Positions 26,594 through 36,864 of a stretch of DNA of 64,000 nucleotides are shown here, one piece after another; position 1 is the stretch's first letter, and the number at the start of each line of letters is the position of its first letter. The position numbers and the translations under genes were made by a program. The notes under the pieces were generated by a model that searched no databases, had not been told where the DNA came from, and saw nothing but the letters and a program-made list of their open reading frames with translations. The stretch is taken from positions 124,001 to 188,000 of the forward strand of contig CAWHXW010000004.1 of the NCBI GenBank assembly GCA_963833465.1, read 5' to 3'. The DNA comes from Fen-1298 sp963833465. Lineage in GTDB: Bacteria > Bacteroidota > Ignavibacteria > UBA10030.

Positions 26594-27706
26594 TTATCTA
26601 TGTGAAAATAAACTGAGCCCAATTGGAAGTATATGCATCGTTAAACCTGCAATGGCTGAACCGTTCCCCGAAATGGTTAGAAAAAATCCCGGAGAATATT
26701 CTCTGCTGGATAGGAATCCCGGAAAGATACATAAACGAAATCGTGAATTGAAATTCTTCTCGTATGCTGCCGATGCAAGAAGTGAATTGTTTCTATCATA
26801 ATACACTCCCAGCATAGGACCAGCTTCAACAGTATTAGATGGAACTCCATTCTGCATTGGTAAATCCTTAACTCCCGTCGTTGCAAGACCAGCACCGACA
26901 GAGATCATATGTTCAGCATCCGTTTTCAGCGAGATGCCAGCCAATGCAAACTCGCCAAAGTGTAAAAACAAATTTGTTGAGTGGTCATGATTCAATGCAA
27001 CTTTTGCAACAGTATTTTGCCCTGCGTTGCGAACAGCAAACGGGGCAAAAGAAACAGCCACTGGTTCCGACCAATCGTTCAAATTAAATGTGGATGAGGC
27101 AAGCTCTGCTATGCCATCGAAGCTGAATAAAATAATCCCAAGCGGTTGAAAGATAAGAATATCCGGAATGCAATCTTCATTAGGTGATGTGGACCAGCTA
27201 TTTTCAACTGATTCGTTGACAAACTCATAGGCAAGACATGTTACAATTCCACAAACGTATGGCAGGGGCACGTTGTAGTAATCGTACCATTCTGAAATTT
27301 TCCTATATTCCATGCCCCCGCAAATTAAGTGCAAAGCGTAATTCGGTGCCCATTGTGCCGAATTGATATCAAAGCCTATCGGAATTACTTCCTGCCGCAA
27401 AAAACGACCCCATCCGAAAGCGCTAATAACGGGAAGCGGAGATGTAATGTTTCGCCAAACATTGGTTGTCGAAATATTCCAATAAACATTTTTCCATTCT
27501 GGTTCGCGGTCAAGTATTTGGAAAGAATCAAATGCGCCATTTGCAAACATTGAAATTGGATTATACAATGCATCAGAGCCATATGTATACGGACGAAAAA
27601 AATAGTACCGATTTTCTCTCGCATCGTCCGGATGTTCTTGAGCGAAGGAATTTGAAAAAATAGAAAGAATGAAAAAGCATATTTGTATTTTGAATCGAGA
27701 CCGCAT
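26594..27706 (-). CDS. Exported protein of unknown function, probably outer-membrane associated
   Basis: A 370-residue protein with a signal peptide (about 1-22, ending SNSFAQ). The middle contains ALHLICGGMEYRKISEW, a segment rich in Tyr and Pro, and YEFVNESVENSWSTSP, a pattern that recalls DUF3943 proteins, although the match is weak. The second half alternates hydrophobic and polar residues with many aromatic turns (KVALNHDHSTNLFLHFGEF, GPMLGVYYDRNNS), as in beta-barrel strands. AAGGAA precedes ATG 27704-27706. I do not recognise a function. Confidence 0.6.
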   Translation of the reverse strand: MRSRFKIQICFFILSIFSNSFAQEHPDDARENRYYFFRPYTYGSDALYNPISMFANGAFDSFQILDREPEWKNVYWNISTTNVWRNITSPLPVISAFGWGRFLRQEVIPIGFDINSAQWAPNYALHLICGGMEYRKISEWYDYYNVPLPYVCGIVTCLAYEFVNESVENSWSTSPNEDCIPDILIFQPLGIILFSFDGIAELASSTFNLNDWSEPVAVSFAPFAVRNAGQNTVAKVALNHDHSTNLFLHFGEFALAGISLKTDAEHMISVGAGLATTGVKDLPMQNGVPSNTVEAGPMLGVYYDRNNSLLASAAYEKNFNSRFRLCIFPGFLSSREYSPGFFLTISGNGSAIAGLTMHILPIGLSLFSHR

Positions 27707-27960
27707 GTATTTTCCTTAATAATATCACGTTTTATTTTATCAAAGTTTTCCCTTCAAATCAATTCTTTAACGGATGAATTAATTATAAAAATATCGGAAA
27801 ATAATTATGGCGGTGAAAAAAGAGGCAGCAAAAAAGGACATTTATCGAGAATATTCACACCTTTTTAACTTTTACATTGAAAACATTCTATTGCAGGTCG
27901 GTAAATATTTTTGCTAATTTGACTTCAGCAGCAGCCTGTTCTGCAATCCTTGCTATATTT

Positions 27961-29121
27961 TTAGTTTTCAAACTTTAATTTCACATTTACGACTTCCGGT
28001 CTACTTCCAGTACACATTGGCGGTCCCCAGGTTCCAACACCGCAAGAAACATAGATATGCGTATTGCCTTTCTTTTTGTATCCCCAACTGACTTCATACA
28101 CTGCATCTGCAATATAATTGAATGGCCATAATTGCCCGTTGTGCGTATGACCGGATAATTGCAGGTCAGCTCCTTGCTCAACCGATTCATCCAAATGCAG
28201 CGGCTGATGATCCAATAAAATAATAGGAAGTTTTTTATCTACAGTTTGCATCAACACTGCAAGCGGTTTACGCTGATGACTGCCGAATTGCCGTGCACTA
28301 ATATCTTCTCTTCCCACAAGCGTGAATGAATCTGCGATTTTCACGACGCTATCTCTAATCATCAACACGCCATGTTCTGTAAGATATTTGCATGCCGCAT
28401 CAACTCCTCCTATATATTCATGGTTACCGGTGATTCCATAGATGCCGTACTTTGATTTTATCTGCCTTAAGGTTTCACCGAGGTTTTGCCGTATAACCGG
28501 TTCAATATCTTCATCAACCAGATCTCCCGCAAACAGCACAATATCTGGATTTAATGAATTAATTTTTTCCACAATCCGCATGAAATGACTATTGCAAACG
28601 ATGGTGCCAAGGTGAACATCTGATATCATAGCGATGTTCAATTCTTTCAAGGGTGAATTCTTGTGTATCGTTAATTCTAATGTTTTGATTCTCGGTGACA
28701 TCTGATTCAAACGAGCACCGATGATAATCAACAGCACGATGCCAGCAACAGCAAATGCACATATCCGTTTGGCATTTTGATAATTTTGAGTGATGATAGC
28801 TGGAAAAAACGGCACAAGATAATTTGCAAGTCTAAGAATATCAATCGTTAAAAGAATAATTACAAAATATGCCATCGCTCCAAGCCAGTACGAACCAATC
28901 CAAACCAAGCCGTCTGTGAGCCATGATTGGGCAACCCGTTCCAAAAGCCGCGCAGCGAAGTACGAGAGTGCCAAAAACCAAAAGACAATAGTGAACCACT
29001 GCCGCAAAGTTGAAAAATGCGGAATGGCTTGCAAACCACGCAGATAGATATATGTGTTGATCAATCCGTATAGAATAATAACAACAGAAAAGAAAATGAT
29101 AAATGTGTGTGTGCGAGTCAT
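27961..29121 (-). CDS. Membrane-anchored metallophosphoesterase (YkuE/YaeI-like, calcineurin fold)
   Basis: A 386-residue protein. Four N-terminal helices (about residues 4-130) precede a calcineurin-like phosphoesterase domain with the full metal signature: MISDVHLGT, GDLVDE, GNHEY and SGHTHNGQ, and a DHQP motif. Relatives act on lipid phosphates or other phosphoesters at the membrane; the substrate is unknown. The open frame extends 59 codons further upstream, but ATG 29119-29121 has an AGGA site and begins a normal first helix. Divergent from the cytosine deaminase gene. Confidence 0.87.
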   Translation of the reverse strand: MTRTHTFIIFFSVVIILYGLINTYIYLRGLQAIPHFSTLRQWFTIVFWFLALSYFAARLLERVAQSWLTDGLVWIGSYWLGAMAYFVIILLTIDILRLANYLVPFFPAIITQNYQNAKRICAFAVAGIVLLIIIGARLNQMSPRIKTLELTIHKNSPLKELNIAMISDVHLGTIVCNSHFMRIVEKINSLNPDIVLFAGDLVDEDIEPVIRQNLGETLRQIKSKYGIYGITGNHEYIGGVDAACKYLTEHGVLMIRDSVVKIADSFTLVGREDISARQFGSHQRKPLAVLMQTVDKKLPIILLDHQPLHLDESVEQGADLQLSGHTHNGQLWPFNYIADAVYEVSWGYKKKGNTHIYVSCGVGTWGPPMCTGSRPEVVNVKLKFEN

Positions 29122-29273
29122 ATTCAATCCTAAATAATGATATATAGAATAGAACAATAGAACTGAAAATTCAAGCAATATTCTACTGAAGTTATTACTT
29201 CCAGATTGATTCTTGATTCGATAATTCATAGAATATGTGAAACTACATAAGAAGTTATGAAAGGAAAAATGAT

Positions 29274-29708
29274 ATGGAAGAATATATGAAAGTTGCAATT
29301 GAAGAAGCGAAACTTAGTTTGCAGGAAGGCGGTATTCCAATTGGTTCTGTCCTTGTGCGCGGCAACGAGATAATCGGGCGCGGGCATAACCGCCGAGTTC
29401 AGAATAATGATCCGCTTGCTCATGCAGAAATCGAATGCATTCGAAACGCAGGAAGGATATATTCTTACTCAGATACAATTCTTTTCACGACACTTATGCC
29501 TTGCTATCTCTGTTCCGGCGCGATTGTGCAATTTGGAATAGAAAAAGTGATTTCAGGCGAATCCCGTACATTTAAAGGAGATATAGAATTTCTCAAAGAT
29601 CACTGGATCGTATTGGAAAACTGGGATTTAGAAGAATGTACAAAATTGATGGAAGAATTTATTAAGAAGAACCCAAAACTCTGGAATGAAGACATTGGAA
29701 AATTATGA
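29274..29708 (+). CDS. Cytosine deaminase of the small, zinc-dependent yeast (Fcy1) type
   Basis: A 144-residue CDA-fold enzyme. Zinc ligands: His and catalytic Glu in LAHAEIE (about 50-56) and the cysteines in MPCYLC (about 75-80). The features that separate it from tRNA adenosine deaminase and guanine deaminase are GHNRRVQNNDP, FTTLMPCYLCSGAIVQFGI read in two parts, and a C-terminal helix ending FIKKNPKLWNEDIG, all like fungal cytosine deaminase. The expected reaction is cytosine to uracil plus ammonia. A GAAAGGA-like site precedes the ATG. The NCS2 permease upstream in this window could supply nucleobases. Confidence 0.82.
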   Translation: MEEYMKVAIEEAKLSLQEGGIPIGSVLVRGNEIIGRGHNRRVQNNDPLAHAEIECIRNAGRIYSYSDTILFTTLMPCYLCSGAIVQFGIEKVISGESRTFKGDIEFLKDHWIVLENWDLEECTKLMEEFIKKNPKLWNEDIGKL

Positions 29709-29854
29709 TTGCGAGCATTTAATAACATAAGCAACATAATGATTTTTTTGCAATAAATTATTGCTGCTGTTTAGTGCTTTAACATTTACCAAAATAAAAT
29801 CTATGTCGGTATAAAAGAAAGCGCCCAACGCAATCCATAAAAATATTTTCCCTT

Positions 29855-32800
29855 TTACATACTAAACGAATCATCCTTTTTATCTAATACTTGCCGGATT
29901 AATCGTAAAACATAATCCGGTTCATAAGGTTTCTGAATAAAACCATTAGCTCCATCTTTTAGAAGTTCCGATTTGACATCAGGTTCAAAATATCCGCTTG
30001 CAAATATTACCTTTACATGTGGATTAATCTCTTTAATTTTTTTGAACTCATCAATTCCCGTCAGAACAGGAAGTCCCATGTCTGTAACAACAAGTGCAAT
30101 CTCATTTTTATGGGATTGATAAACACTAACCGCCTCAAGTCCATCATGTGCGCATAAAACATTGTACCCTTTAGATTCAAGCAAGAAACTCACCATTTGA
30201 ATTAGCATTTCTTCATCTTCGACAAGAAGAATTGTTTCTGTACCGCCGATTTCAAATGATTCGAACGGTTGTTGATCATCCGCGGTCTGTTTATTGACAG
30301 TCTGGACAGGAAAATAGAGCCAGAACGTCGTGCCATGATCTAATTCACTCTTTAAATTTATAAAACCATGGTGTGCTTGCACAACTCCGTAGACAACGGA
30401 CAAACCGAGTCCAGTCCCTTTTCCTTTTTCCTTGGTTGTAAAGAACGGATCGAAAACTTTTTGGCATGTTGCCTCATCCATTCCTGTGCCTGTATCGGTC
30501 ACACTTATACAAACATACTCTTCCTCACCGGCATTTGGAAATTTCTCATGCATTTGTTCTTTGGTTTGTTTCTCCATTATGATAGAGATCAAGCCGCCAT
30601 GCGGCATAGCATCCCGTGCATTGATGCATAGATTCAATATCGCTTGATGGACTTGCGTACGATCGGCAAATATAAGCGGAATATTATTTTCTATTTTCTC
30701 CGAGAATGTAATAGTCTTAGGAAATGTTTGATCAAGCATTGAGAGAAGTTCATGGATCAGTTCAGAAATATTAATTAGTTCAAATATAATATCTGTTTTC
30801 CGGGCAAATGTTAAAATCTGGCGAACAAGAGCAGCTCCTCGCCGTACTGCTTGATCGATCGCTGTAATACTTGCAGAGAATTTATCTGGCGTCAGCTTGT
30901 TTGTATCGAGAAGAGAAGAGTACGCCAAAATGATTCCGAGTATGTTATTAAAGTCATGTGCAATGCCGCCGGCAAGTGTTCCGATACTTTGTATCTTCTG
31001 TGTTTGAACAAGCTGATTTTGCAGTTTTTTTTGCTCGGAAATATCGCGTGCAACAATTTGCATAGATGACTTTTCTTTATAGACAATCGGGATTGCGGCA
31101 ACTTCTACGTCTACTACGGATCCATCAAGCCGGATGAATTTTTCTTCTGTCAGCGGAAACGCATAGTTTTCTTTCATTACAGCAATTATCTGCTGATGGA
31201 TAGAATCCCGATAATCCGGATGTATGATATCCAAGAATGATTTTCCAATTAATTCCGAAGCGCTATTTGCACCTAAGAGAGTGATGGTAGCAGGATTAAC
31301 ATATACGATTTTCCCTTCACTGTGTACTACAATTGCATCTGGAGAAAATTCTACCAGGCGTCTGTAGCGTTCTTCACTTTCTTTCATTCCGTTTTCTGCT
31401 TTTTTTCGCTCGGTAATATCACGATCTATACCGAGCACCATTTCATGCCCTACCAGAGTGACAATTGATGTAGTGACCTCAATGGGGAAAATGTGCCCAT
31501 CCTTACGACGGTGAAAAGTTTCCACATGGACAGTGCCATTTTTTTGAAGGTTTTCAAGATAAGCTGCGCGTTCTTCCGGTGTTCCTACCGTTATATTGAG
31601 CACATCAATGGAATGACCAACTAATTCCTCGCGTGTATACCCATTCATTTTACATGTTGCTTCGTTGCAGTCTACGATTGGCCATGAGACGTTTGAATTA
31701 TTAGGATCGATTAATACGATGGAATCAGGCGAAACATTGAATAAATCATGAAACATCTGCCGACTTTCCTGTAACGCTTCTTCGGCCCGCTTGCGTTCCG
31801 TAATATCACGATCGATACCAAGTACAAACTCACGTCCTCCCAAAGTAATTATTGTATTAGAAATTTCGATCGGGAATATATGTCCGTCTTTATGGCAGTG
31901 ATAATTTTCTGTGTAGATAGTACCTTTTTGCCGAAGATTCTCAAGAAAGACGATGCGTTCTTCTCGGGTTCCTTTAACCGAACTGAACACATCTATAGAA
32001 TTTCCGACCAATTCCTCATGTGTATATCCATTCATCTTACATGCCGCATCATTGCAGTCGATGATTGGCCATGATGTATGGGAGTCATTAGGATCAATTA
32101 AAATAATTGCGTCAGGAGAGGTATTAAATAGACCCTGGAACATCTGCATGCTGTCATGTAATTGTTCTTCCACTCGTTTGCGTTCCGTGATATCTGTATT
32201 GAAGCCATGCCATATTATACTGCCATCTTTTTGTTTCTCTGGTATAGATTGACCAAACATCCATCGAATTTGCCGGCCTGGTATTTGCACTCTATATTCA
32301 CATTGCCAAGGAGTTAATTGATCAGCTGACTTTTTAATGGAATCAATTACAATATTTAAATCCTCAGGTAATATTGTCTTTGTTATTGGATTAAAATCAT
32401 CTAGCACATCTTGCGGTGAACAACCAAAAATATCTTTGATGCGTTCACTTGTATAGGGTACACAAAAAGTTCCATCGGGCTTTTGCATAAATTGAAAAAT
32501 CATTCCAGGTACTTGAGAAGCAAGTTTTCTAAATTGAATATCACTTTTCCGCACTTCTTCTTCCGCCCGTTTGCGTTCCGTAATATCTTTGGAAATACCA
32601 AAAGTCCCGATAATTTTTCCTTCCCTATCTCTCAGGGGCATTTTTGTTGTGCTCACCCATGTCTCTCTTCCGTCAGTCCAAGTTTCTTTCTCTTCAAATC
32701 CTATCAATGATTGACCGGTTTTTATAATCTTCTGTTCATCATTAAAAGCTGATTGAGCATGCTGAGCAGTAAAAAAGTCGAAATCAGTTTTGCCTACAAC

Positions 32801-34108
32801 ATCTGCCGGATCGCTTAATCCAAATATTACTGCTTGAGATTTATTCACTCTAATAAAACGACTTTCTATATCCTTAAAATAAATGTGATCCGGAACATTA
32901 TCCAGCAGCATATTCGTTAGATACCGTTCATTTATTAATTCTTCTTTTGCTTTTCTATATTCTGTAACGTCTCTGAAAATACCAAGTAGATAATCATTCC
33001 TGTCAATATTAATAATTAAAGAATTTATATCAGCATAAAACGTAGTTCCGTCTTTTTTCAAAACAGGAATATCATAAGCTGTTAATATTTCTTTCCTCAA
33101 TTGTTTTTCAAACTGACCGGCGACATAGGGCAAGGATTCTTTCGGATGAATATCGGATATACTTAATTTCAGAAGTTCCTCTTCCCTATAACCCAGCATT
33201 TCGCATATTTTATTATTAGCAATTGAAAACCTTCGGTCGCTGACACGGGCTAATAGAATTCCATCTGATGCAGAATCAAATATTGATCTGAACTTTAACT
33301 CTGCTTCTTTAAGCGCTTCCTCATTCTGTTTGCGTTCCGTGATATCATGAACAGTTCCGATTAATTTTGTACACCTGTTTTTCGCATCGAAAATCGGGGC
33401 AACAGATACTTCGCCAATCTTTTTACCTGTTGGATATTGAGAAACTTCCTCCCAGTGAACGCGCTGCCTGGTTCGAATTGCTTCTTTATATTTTTCAAAA
33501 ACAAGAGCATGCGCCGATTTTGGAATAACATCTTGAGCGAGTCTACCGACAATTTGGTCTTCCGACAAACCGGTCACTGCCATAAATCTGTTGTTAACCG
33601 AGATGAATCTGAAATTATTATTTGGTTCTACAGCAATAGTGAAAATTACATCGCTGACATTATTATAAATCAGTGCGAGCCGCTCTTCTCTTTCCCTCAA
33701 TGCTACTTCCGATTGCTTGCGTTCCCGCCGTATTTGTGCCTCTGCGAGTTCCCGCTCTACAATCGGTACAAGGCGTTCAAGTTTATCTTTTATAAGACAA
33801 TCGTCCGCACCAAGTTTTATAAGTTCCACAGCAGCTTCTTCACCCACAGAATCAGATACAACTATAAATGGAATATCATATTTGGACTTTTGCAGAAGCG
33901 AAAGCGCGGTACGTGCACTAAATCGAGATAGTTTATAATCTGAAATAACTAAATCCCATGTCTGCTTTTCCAAAGCTGTTTTCATTTCTTTTGCATTTTT
34001 GACTCGCTCATGTGGAACGGAATATCCGGCTTTTTTAATCTGGCGGATAATCAAATCCACATCACTTTCGAAATCTTCGATAAATAGAACTCGCAATGGA
34101 ACTTTCAT
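29855..34108 (-). CDS. Very large hybrid sensor histidine kinase: REC - seven PAS - HisKA - HATPase - REC
   Basis: A 1417-residue cytoplasmic kinase with no membrane helix. The N-terminal receiver has phospho-acceptor Asp57 in VISDYKL. Seven PAS/PAC units follow, each ending in a DITERK-type motif (about residues 140-1020). PAS5 and PAS6 are near copies of each other (units of 129 residues). The dimerisation domain has AGGIAHDFNNILG, with His as the phosphorylation site; the ATPase domain has GTGTGMDE and GTGLGLSVVYG. The C-terminal receiver (from about 1295) has Asp in VVTDMGLP. GAGG precedes the ATG. It is the most downstream gene of a five-gene, same-strand sensory cluster. Signal and final output are unknown. 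Confidence 0.94.
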   Translation of the reverse strand: MKVPLRVLFIEDFESDVDLIIRQIKKAGYSVPHERVKNAKEMKTALEKQTWDLVISDYKLSRFSARTALSLLQKSKYDIPFIVVSDSVGEEAAVELIKLGADDCLIKDKLERLVPIVERELAEAQIRRERKQSEVALREREERLALIYNNVSDVIFTIAVEPNNNFRFISVNNRFMAVTGLSEDQIVGRLAQDVIPKSAHALVFEKYKEAIRTRQRVHWEEVSQYPTGKKIGEVSVAPIFDAKNRCTKLIGTVHDITERKQNEEALKEAELKFRSIFDSASDGILLARVSDRRFSIANNKICEMLGYREEELLKLSISDIHPKESLPYVAGQFEKQLRKEILTAYDIPVLKKDGTTFYADINSLIINIDRNDYLLGIFRDVTEYRKAKEELINERYLTNMLLDNVPDHIYFKDIESRFIRVNKSQAVIFGLSDPADVVGKTDFDFFTAQHAQSAFNDEQKIIKTGQSLIGFEEKETWTDGRETWVSTTKMPLRDREGKIIGTFGISKDITERKRAEEEVRKSDIQFRKLASQVPGMIFQFMQKPDGTFCVPYTSERIKDIFGCSPQDVLDDFNPITKTILPEDLNIVIDSIKKSADQLTPWQCEYRVQIPGRQIRWMFGQSIPEKQKDGSIIWHGFNTDITERKRVEEQLHDSMQMFQGLFNTSPDAIILIDPNDSHTSWPIIDCNDAACKMNGYTHEELVGNSIDVFSSVKGTREERIVFLENLRQKGTIYTENYHCHKDGHIFPIEISNTIITLGGREFVLGIDRDITERKRAEEALQESRQMFHDLFNVSPDSIVLIDPNNSNVSWPIVDCNEATCKMNGYTREELVGHSIDVLNITVGTPEERAAYLENLQKNGTVHVETFHRRKDGHIFPIEVTTSIVTLVGHEMVLGIDRDITERKKAENGMKESEERYRRLVEFSPDAIVVHSEGKIVYVNPATITLLGANSASELIGKSFLDIIHPDYRDSIHQQIIAVMKENYAFPLTEEKFIRLDGSVVDVEVAAIPIVYKEKSSMQIVARDISEQKKLQNQLVQTQKIQSIGTLAGGIAHDFNNILGIILAYSSLLDTNKLTPDKFSASITAIDQAVRRGAALVRQILTFARKTDIIFELINISELIHELLSMLDQTFPKTITFSEKIENNIPLIFADRTQVHQAILNLCINARDAMPHGGLISIIMEKQTKEQMHEKFPNAGEEEYVCISVTDTGTGMDEATCQKVFDPFFTTKEKGKGTGLGLSVVYGVVQAHHGFINLKSELDHGTTFWLYFPVQTVNKQTADDQQPFESFEIGGTETILLVEDEEMLIQMVSFLLESKGYNVLCAHDGLEAVSVYQSHKNEIALVVTDMGLPVLTGIDEFKKIKEINPHVKVIFASGYFEPDVKSELLKDGANGFIQKPYEPDYVLRLIRQVLDKKDDSFSM

Positions 34109-34245
34109 TTTAACCTCTTTGATATTCTAACACTTCGTCCGGCTTGCTCAGTAACTTTCAATGTATGAATCCCGAACGCACAGAAAAACGATGTATCTTC
34201 AAGTTTAAACTACTTTTCATTGTATAGATACCTTCTGATATTTTT

Positions 34246-36660
34246 CTATTCCTTTTTATATTTTACAAATTCGGGATAAAGTTTTTTCATACAATCCGGA
34301 CAAATACCATGCGTAAATTTTGCATCGCTGTGTTTTTGAATATAAGCCTCGACTTGCTGCCAATAACCATTATCATCGCGAATCTTTTTGCAAGTTGCAC
34401 AGATAGGTATCAATCCGCTTAGTGTTTTTACATCTGCAAGTGCTTCTTGCAATTCATTGATAAGTTTTTCGCGTTCCGCTTCATTCTGCTTCCGCTGAGT
34501 AATATCTTCTTTAACTGCGAGGAAATTAATAATGACTCCTTGCGCGTTTGTGATTGGAGAAATAACGGCAGACTCCCAATACAATTCGCCATTTTTCTTT
34601 TTATTATGAAATTCACCAAGCCATTCTTTGCCGGTAGTAATCATTTCCCATAATTGTTTATATTCCTCAGACGATTTTTCACCAGATTTGAGAATTCGCG
34701 GATTTTGACCTACAGCTTCTTCGAGAGAATATCCCGTAAGCTGGATAAATTTTGGATTAACATATTCTATTGCACCTGTTGTATCTGTAATGACAATAGA
34801 AGCAGGGCTTTGTTCGACAGCGCGCGACAGCTTAAGCAATTCTCTTTCTGCATGTCTGCGCTCAGAGATTTGCCATACGTTATCCATTAAAAGTGTAAGC
34901 TGCCGGACATCAGCATCTATATAATCTGTTTCTTTATTTGCAACCGCCACAACTGCTACAATCCGGCCATCACTAAAGACAGGAATTGTCAAGTATTTTA
35001 AAAGCTGTGCATGCCCTTCAGGGTAACCTTTTTTCAATGGATTTGGTGCAGGAAAATCATTAACTACGATTGGCTTTTTTTGCCGTACTGCTTCTCCCCA
35101 GATACCTGTTTTTTCCAATTGATATATAGTCTGCGGTTCGATAATTGTACATTCATTCATTACCTCTTTTGACCAAGTATTAAGTTTGAACTCTTGTTTT
35201 TTATCGTCATAGAAATAAATATATCCAATTTTACTTTCGGTTAATGCAATCGCTTCATCTAAGGCAAAATCTAATAGTTCTTGTTTCGATTCCGTCCTGT
35301 ATTGTGAAATTTTAAGAAGACTTTCAAGGCGTGCCTCATTCATCCTAATCGTTTCTTCCGCCTGTTTACGGTCAGTGATATCGCGTATATTGCATTGAAC
35401 GACCTTCTTATGATCAACCAAATAAACATTACTTACAAATTCGACATTTTTAAGTTTTCCACTTTTTGTTTCCAACGGCATATTTTCAAAACGGATAAAT
35501 TCCTTTTTTTGCAATTCTATGAAAGCATTTTTAGAGGTGTCAATGTTCTTAAAATTACCAATCTCCCAAAGTTCTTTCCCTAATAATTCTTCGTGAGAAT
35601 ATCCGAGCATTTCAATTAAAAACGGATTCATATCAACTATCTTTCCGGTGTCGGCATCGAGAATCAGTATGCCGTCCTTCGCAGATTCAAAAAGCCGGCG
35701 ATAGCGTGTTTCAGAAAATTGTAATTCTTCTTCGGCATGACTGCGCTCGAGATCAAAACGATTCAAAGAGCGAGCCACCTTCCATATCAGCAATATGAAA
35801 AGAATGATATAAACAACTGCGACCATTAATACACCAAATGAAGAACCAAAAAATTCATGTCGTTCACCTTCCAGGCGAAGCCATCCAATAAGAATAGGTA
35901 TAACAATTGCAGCAGGTAGAAGCCGGCGTAATAAAAATCCAGAAAAATCATTCCCGCTTATTGCAATCATTATGCCGTGATCAGGAATGGCGCATATTAC
36001 AGCTGTACTTAGAATCAACAATATAAACGCAGTATGCAGTGCCATTTTTGTGAAGTTAACATATCCGTAAAATTCATTAATATTATAGAAATACCCGATC
36101 AGAGCAGTGATTGTGACAAGAGCTGCTATTGCACTGAGAAGTTGAGATAGAACAATTATTGTAATCGATCTTGAACGCATGAGCAGAAGTGCTGTACCAA
36201 GACAAGAAAAACAAAAAGCAGTATTGATAGCCATTCGACCCGGGAAATATGTTCCAACAGTTCCGATTGGTTCAGTAAAAAGCAGTTGATCTATACCAAA
36301 ATTCCAGCTACCAATATATTCTATTAAAGAAAGCAGACCAATTGCCGTAACGAGCGCGGCACAGAATGAAAATATCAATTCATGAAATAAAGTTTTCCGG
36401 TGATAGTGAATAAACCATAATGACATGCCTGCAAGCATAATTGCAATTGCTGTGTTGGCTTTCATCGAAACAAACGATGGCTGAAGACTTTTTAACGACA
36501 TAATGTTAAATATCCAACCTATTAAGACGATAAATCCTATCGCAAATGCGAGAACTCCAGAAATTCTTGAGTACGCTTTAAAATTGGATATCATTTTGAT
36601 GTTTGATTTATATAAAGATTTGGTAGTCGTTGTGATTTTCATAACATTTATATTCCACAT
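34246..36660 (-). CDS. Membrane PAS-GAF-PAS sensor protein ending in a four-cysteine module, without kinase
   Basis: An 804-residue protein. Eight hydrophobic helices fill about residues 30-300, a MASE-like membrane sensor. Then come PAS1 (about 315-435), GAF (about 450-600; DFALDEAIALTESKIGYIYFY in part, and LTIPVFSDGRIVAVVAVAN), and PAS2 (about 610-725). There is no HisKA, HATPase, GGDEF or EAL domain. After a short coiled coil (LQEALADVKTLSG) the protein ends in a compact segment with Cys754, Cys757, Cys787 and Cys790 around CKKIRDDNGYWQQVE. The same module ends the next protein. The start is uncertain: ATGs at codons 1, 7 and 23 lack a good ribosome site. Confidence 0.85.
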   Translation of the reverse strand: MWNINVMKITTTTKSLYKSNIKMISNFKAYSRISGVLAFAIGFIVLIGWIFNIMSLKSLQPSFVSMKANTAIAIMLAGMSLWFIHYHRKTLFHELIFSFCAALVTAIGLLSLIEYIGSWNFGIDQLLFTEPIGTVGTYFPGRMAINTAFCFSCLGTALLLMRSRSITIIVLSQLLSAIAALVTITALIGYFYNINEFYGYVNFTKMALHTAFILLILSTAVICAIPDHGIMIAISGNDFSGFLLRRLLPAAIVIPILIGWLRLEGERHEFFGSSFGVLMVAVVYIILFILLIWKVARSLNRFDLERSHAEEELQFSETRYRRLFESAKDGILILDADTGKIVDMNPFLIEMLGYSHEELLGKELWEIGNFKNIDTSKNAFIELQKKEFIRFENMPLETKSGKLKNVEFVSNVYLVDHKKVVQCNIRDITDRKQAEETIRMNEARLESLLKISQYRTESKQELLDFALDEAIALTESKIGYIYFYDDKKQEFKLNTWSKEVMNECTIIEPQTIYQLEKTGIWGEAVRQKKPIVVNDFPAPNPLKKGYPEGHAQLLKYLTIPVFSDGRIVAVVAVANKETDYIDADVRQLTLLMDNVWQISERRHAERELLKLSRAVEQSPASIVITDTTGAIEYVNPKFIQLTGYSLEEAVGQNPRILKSGEKSSEEYKQLWEMITTGKEWLGEFHNKKKNGELYWESAVISPITNAQGVIINFLAVKEDITQRKQNEAEREKLINELQEALADVKTLSGLIPICATCKKIRDDNGYWQQVEAYIQKHSDAKFTHGICPDCMKKLYPEFVKYKKE

Positions 36661-36864
36661 TGTGTTACAAAATTTATTAGACTAAGCTAAATATTTTCAA
36701 ATATGGAAGCAATTTTATTTATTCTTATTGTCGTTACTTTAAAAATTTGATGTGGTTTCAGGTCAGAGGGACTCCTATGAAGAATTACATTCTTAAATCC
36801 CCGCAAGCAAGCAATACAACATCAGAACGAAAGTCTTACAGCATTGTTAATAATATAATCCTTG

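Noticed and set aside
33437..33931. Plus-strand ORF of 164 codons
   Set aside because: Lies antisense inside the 1417-residue kinase gene; no ribosome site and no recognisable domain.
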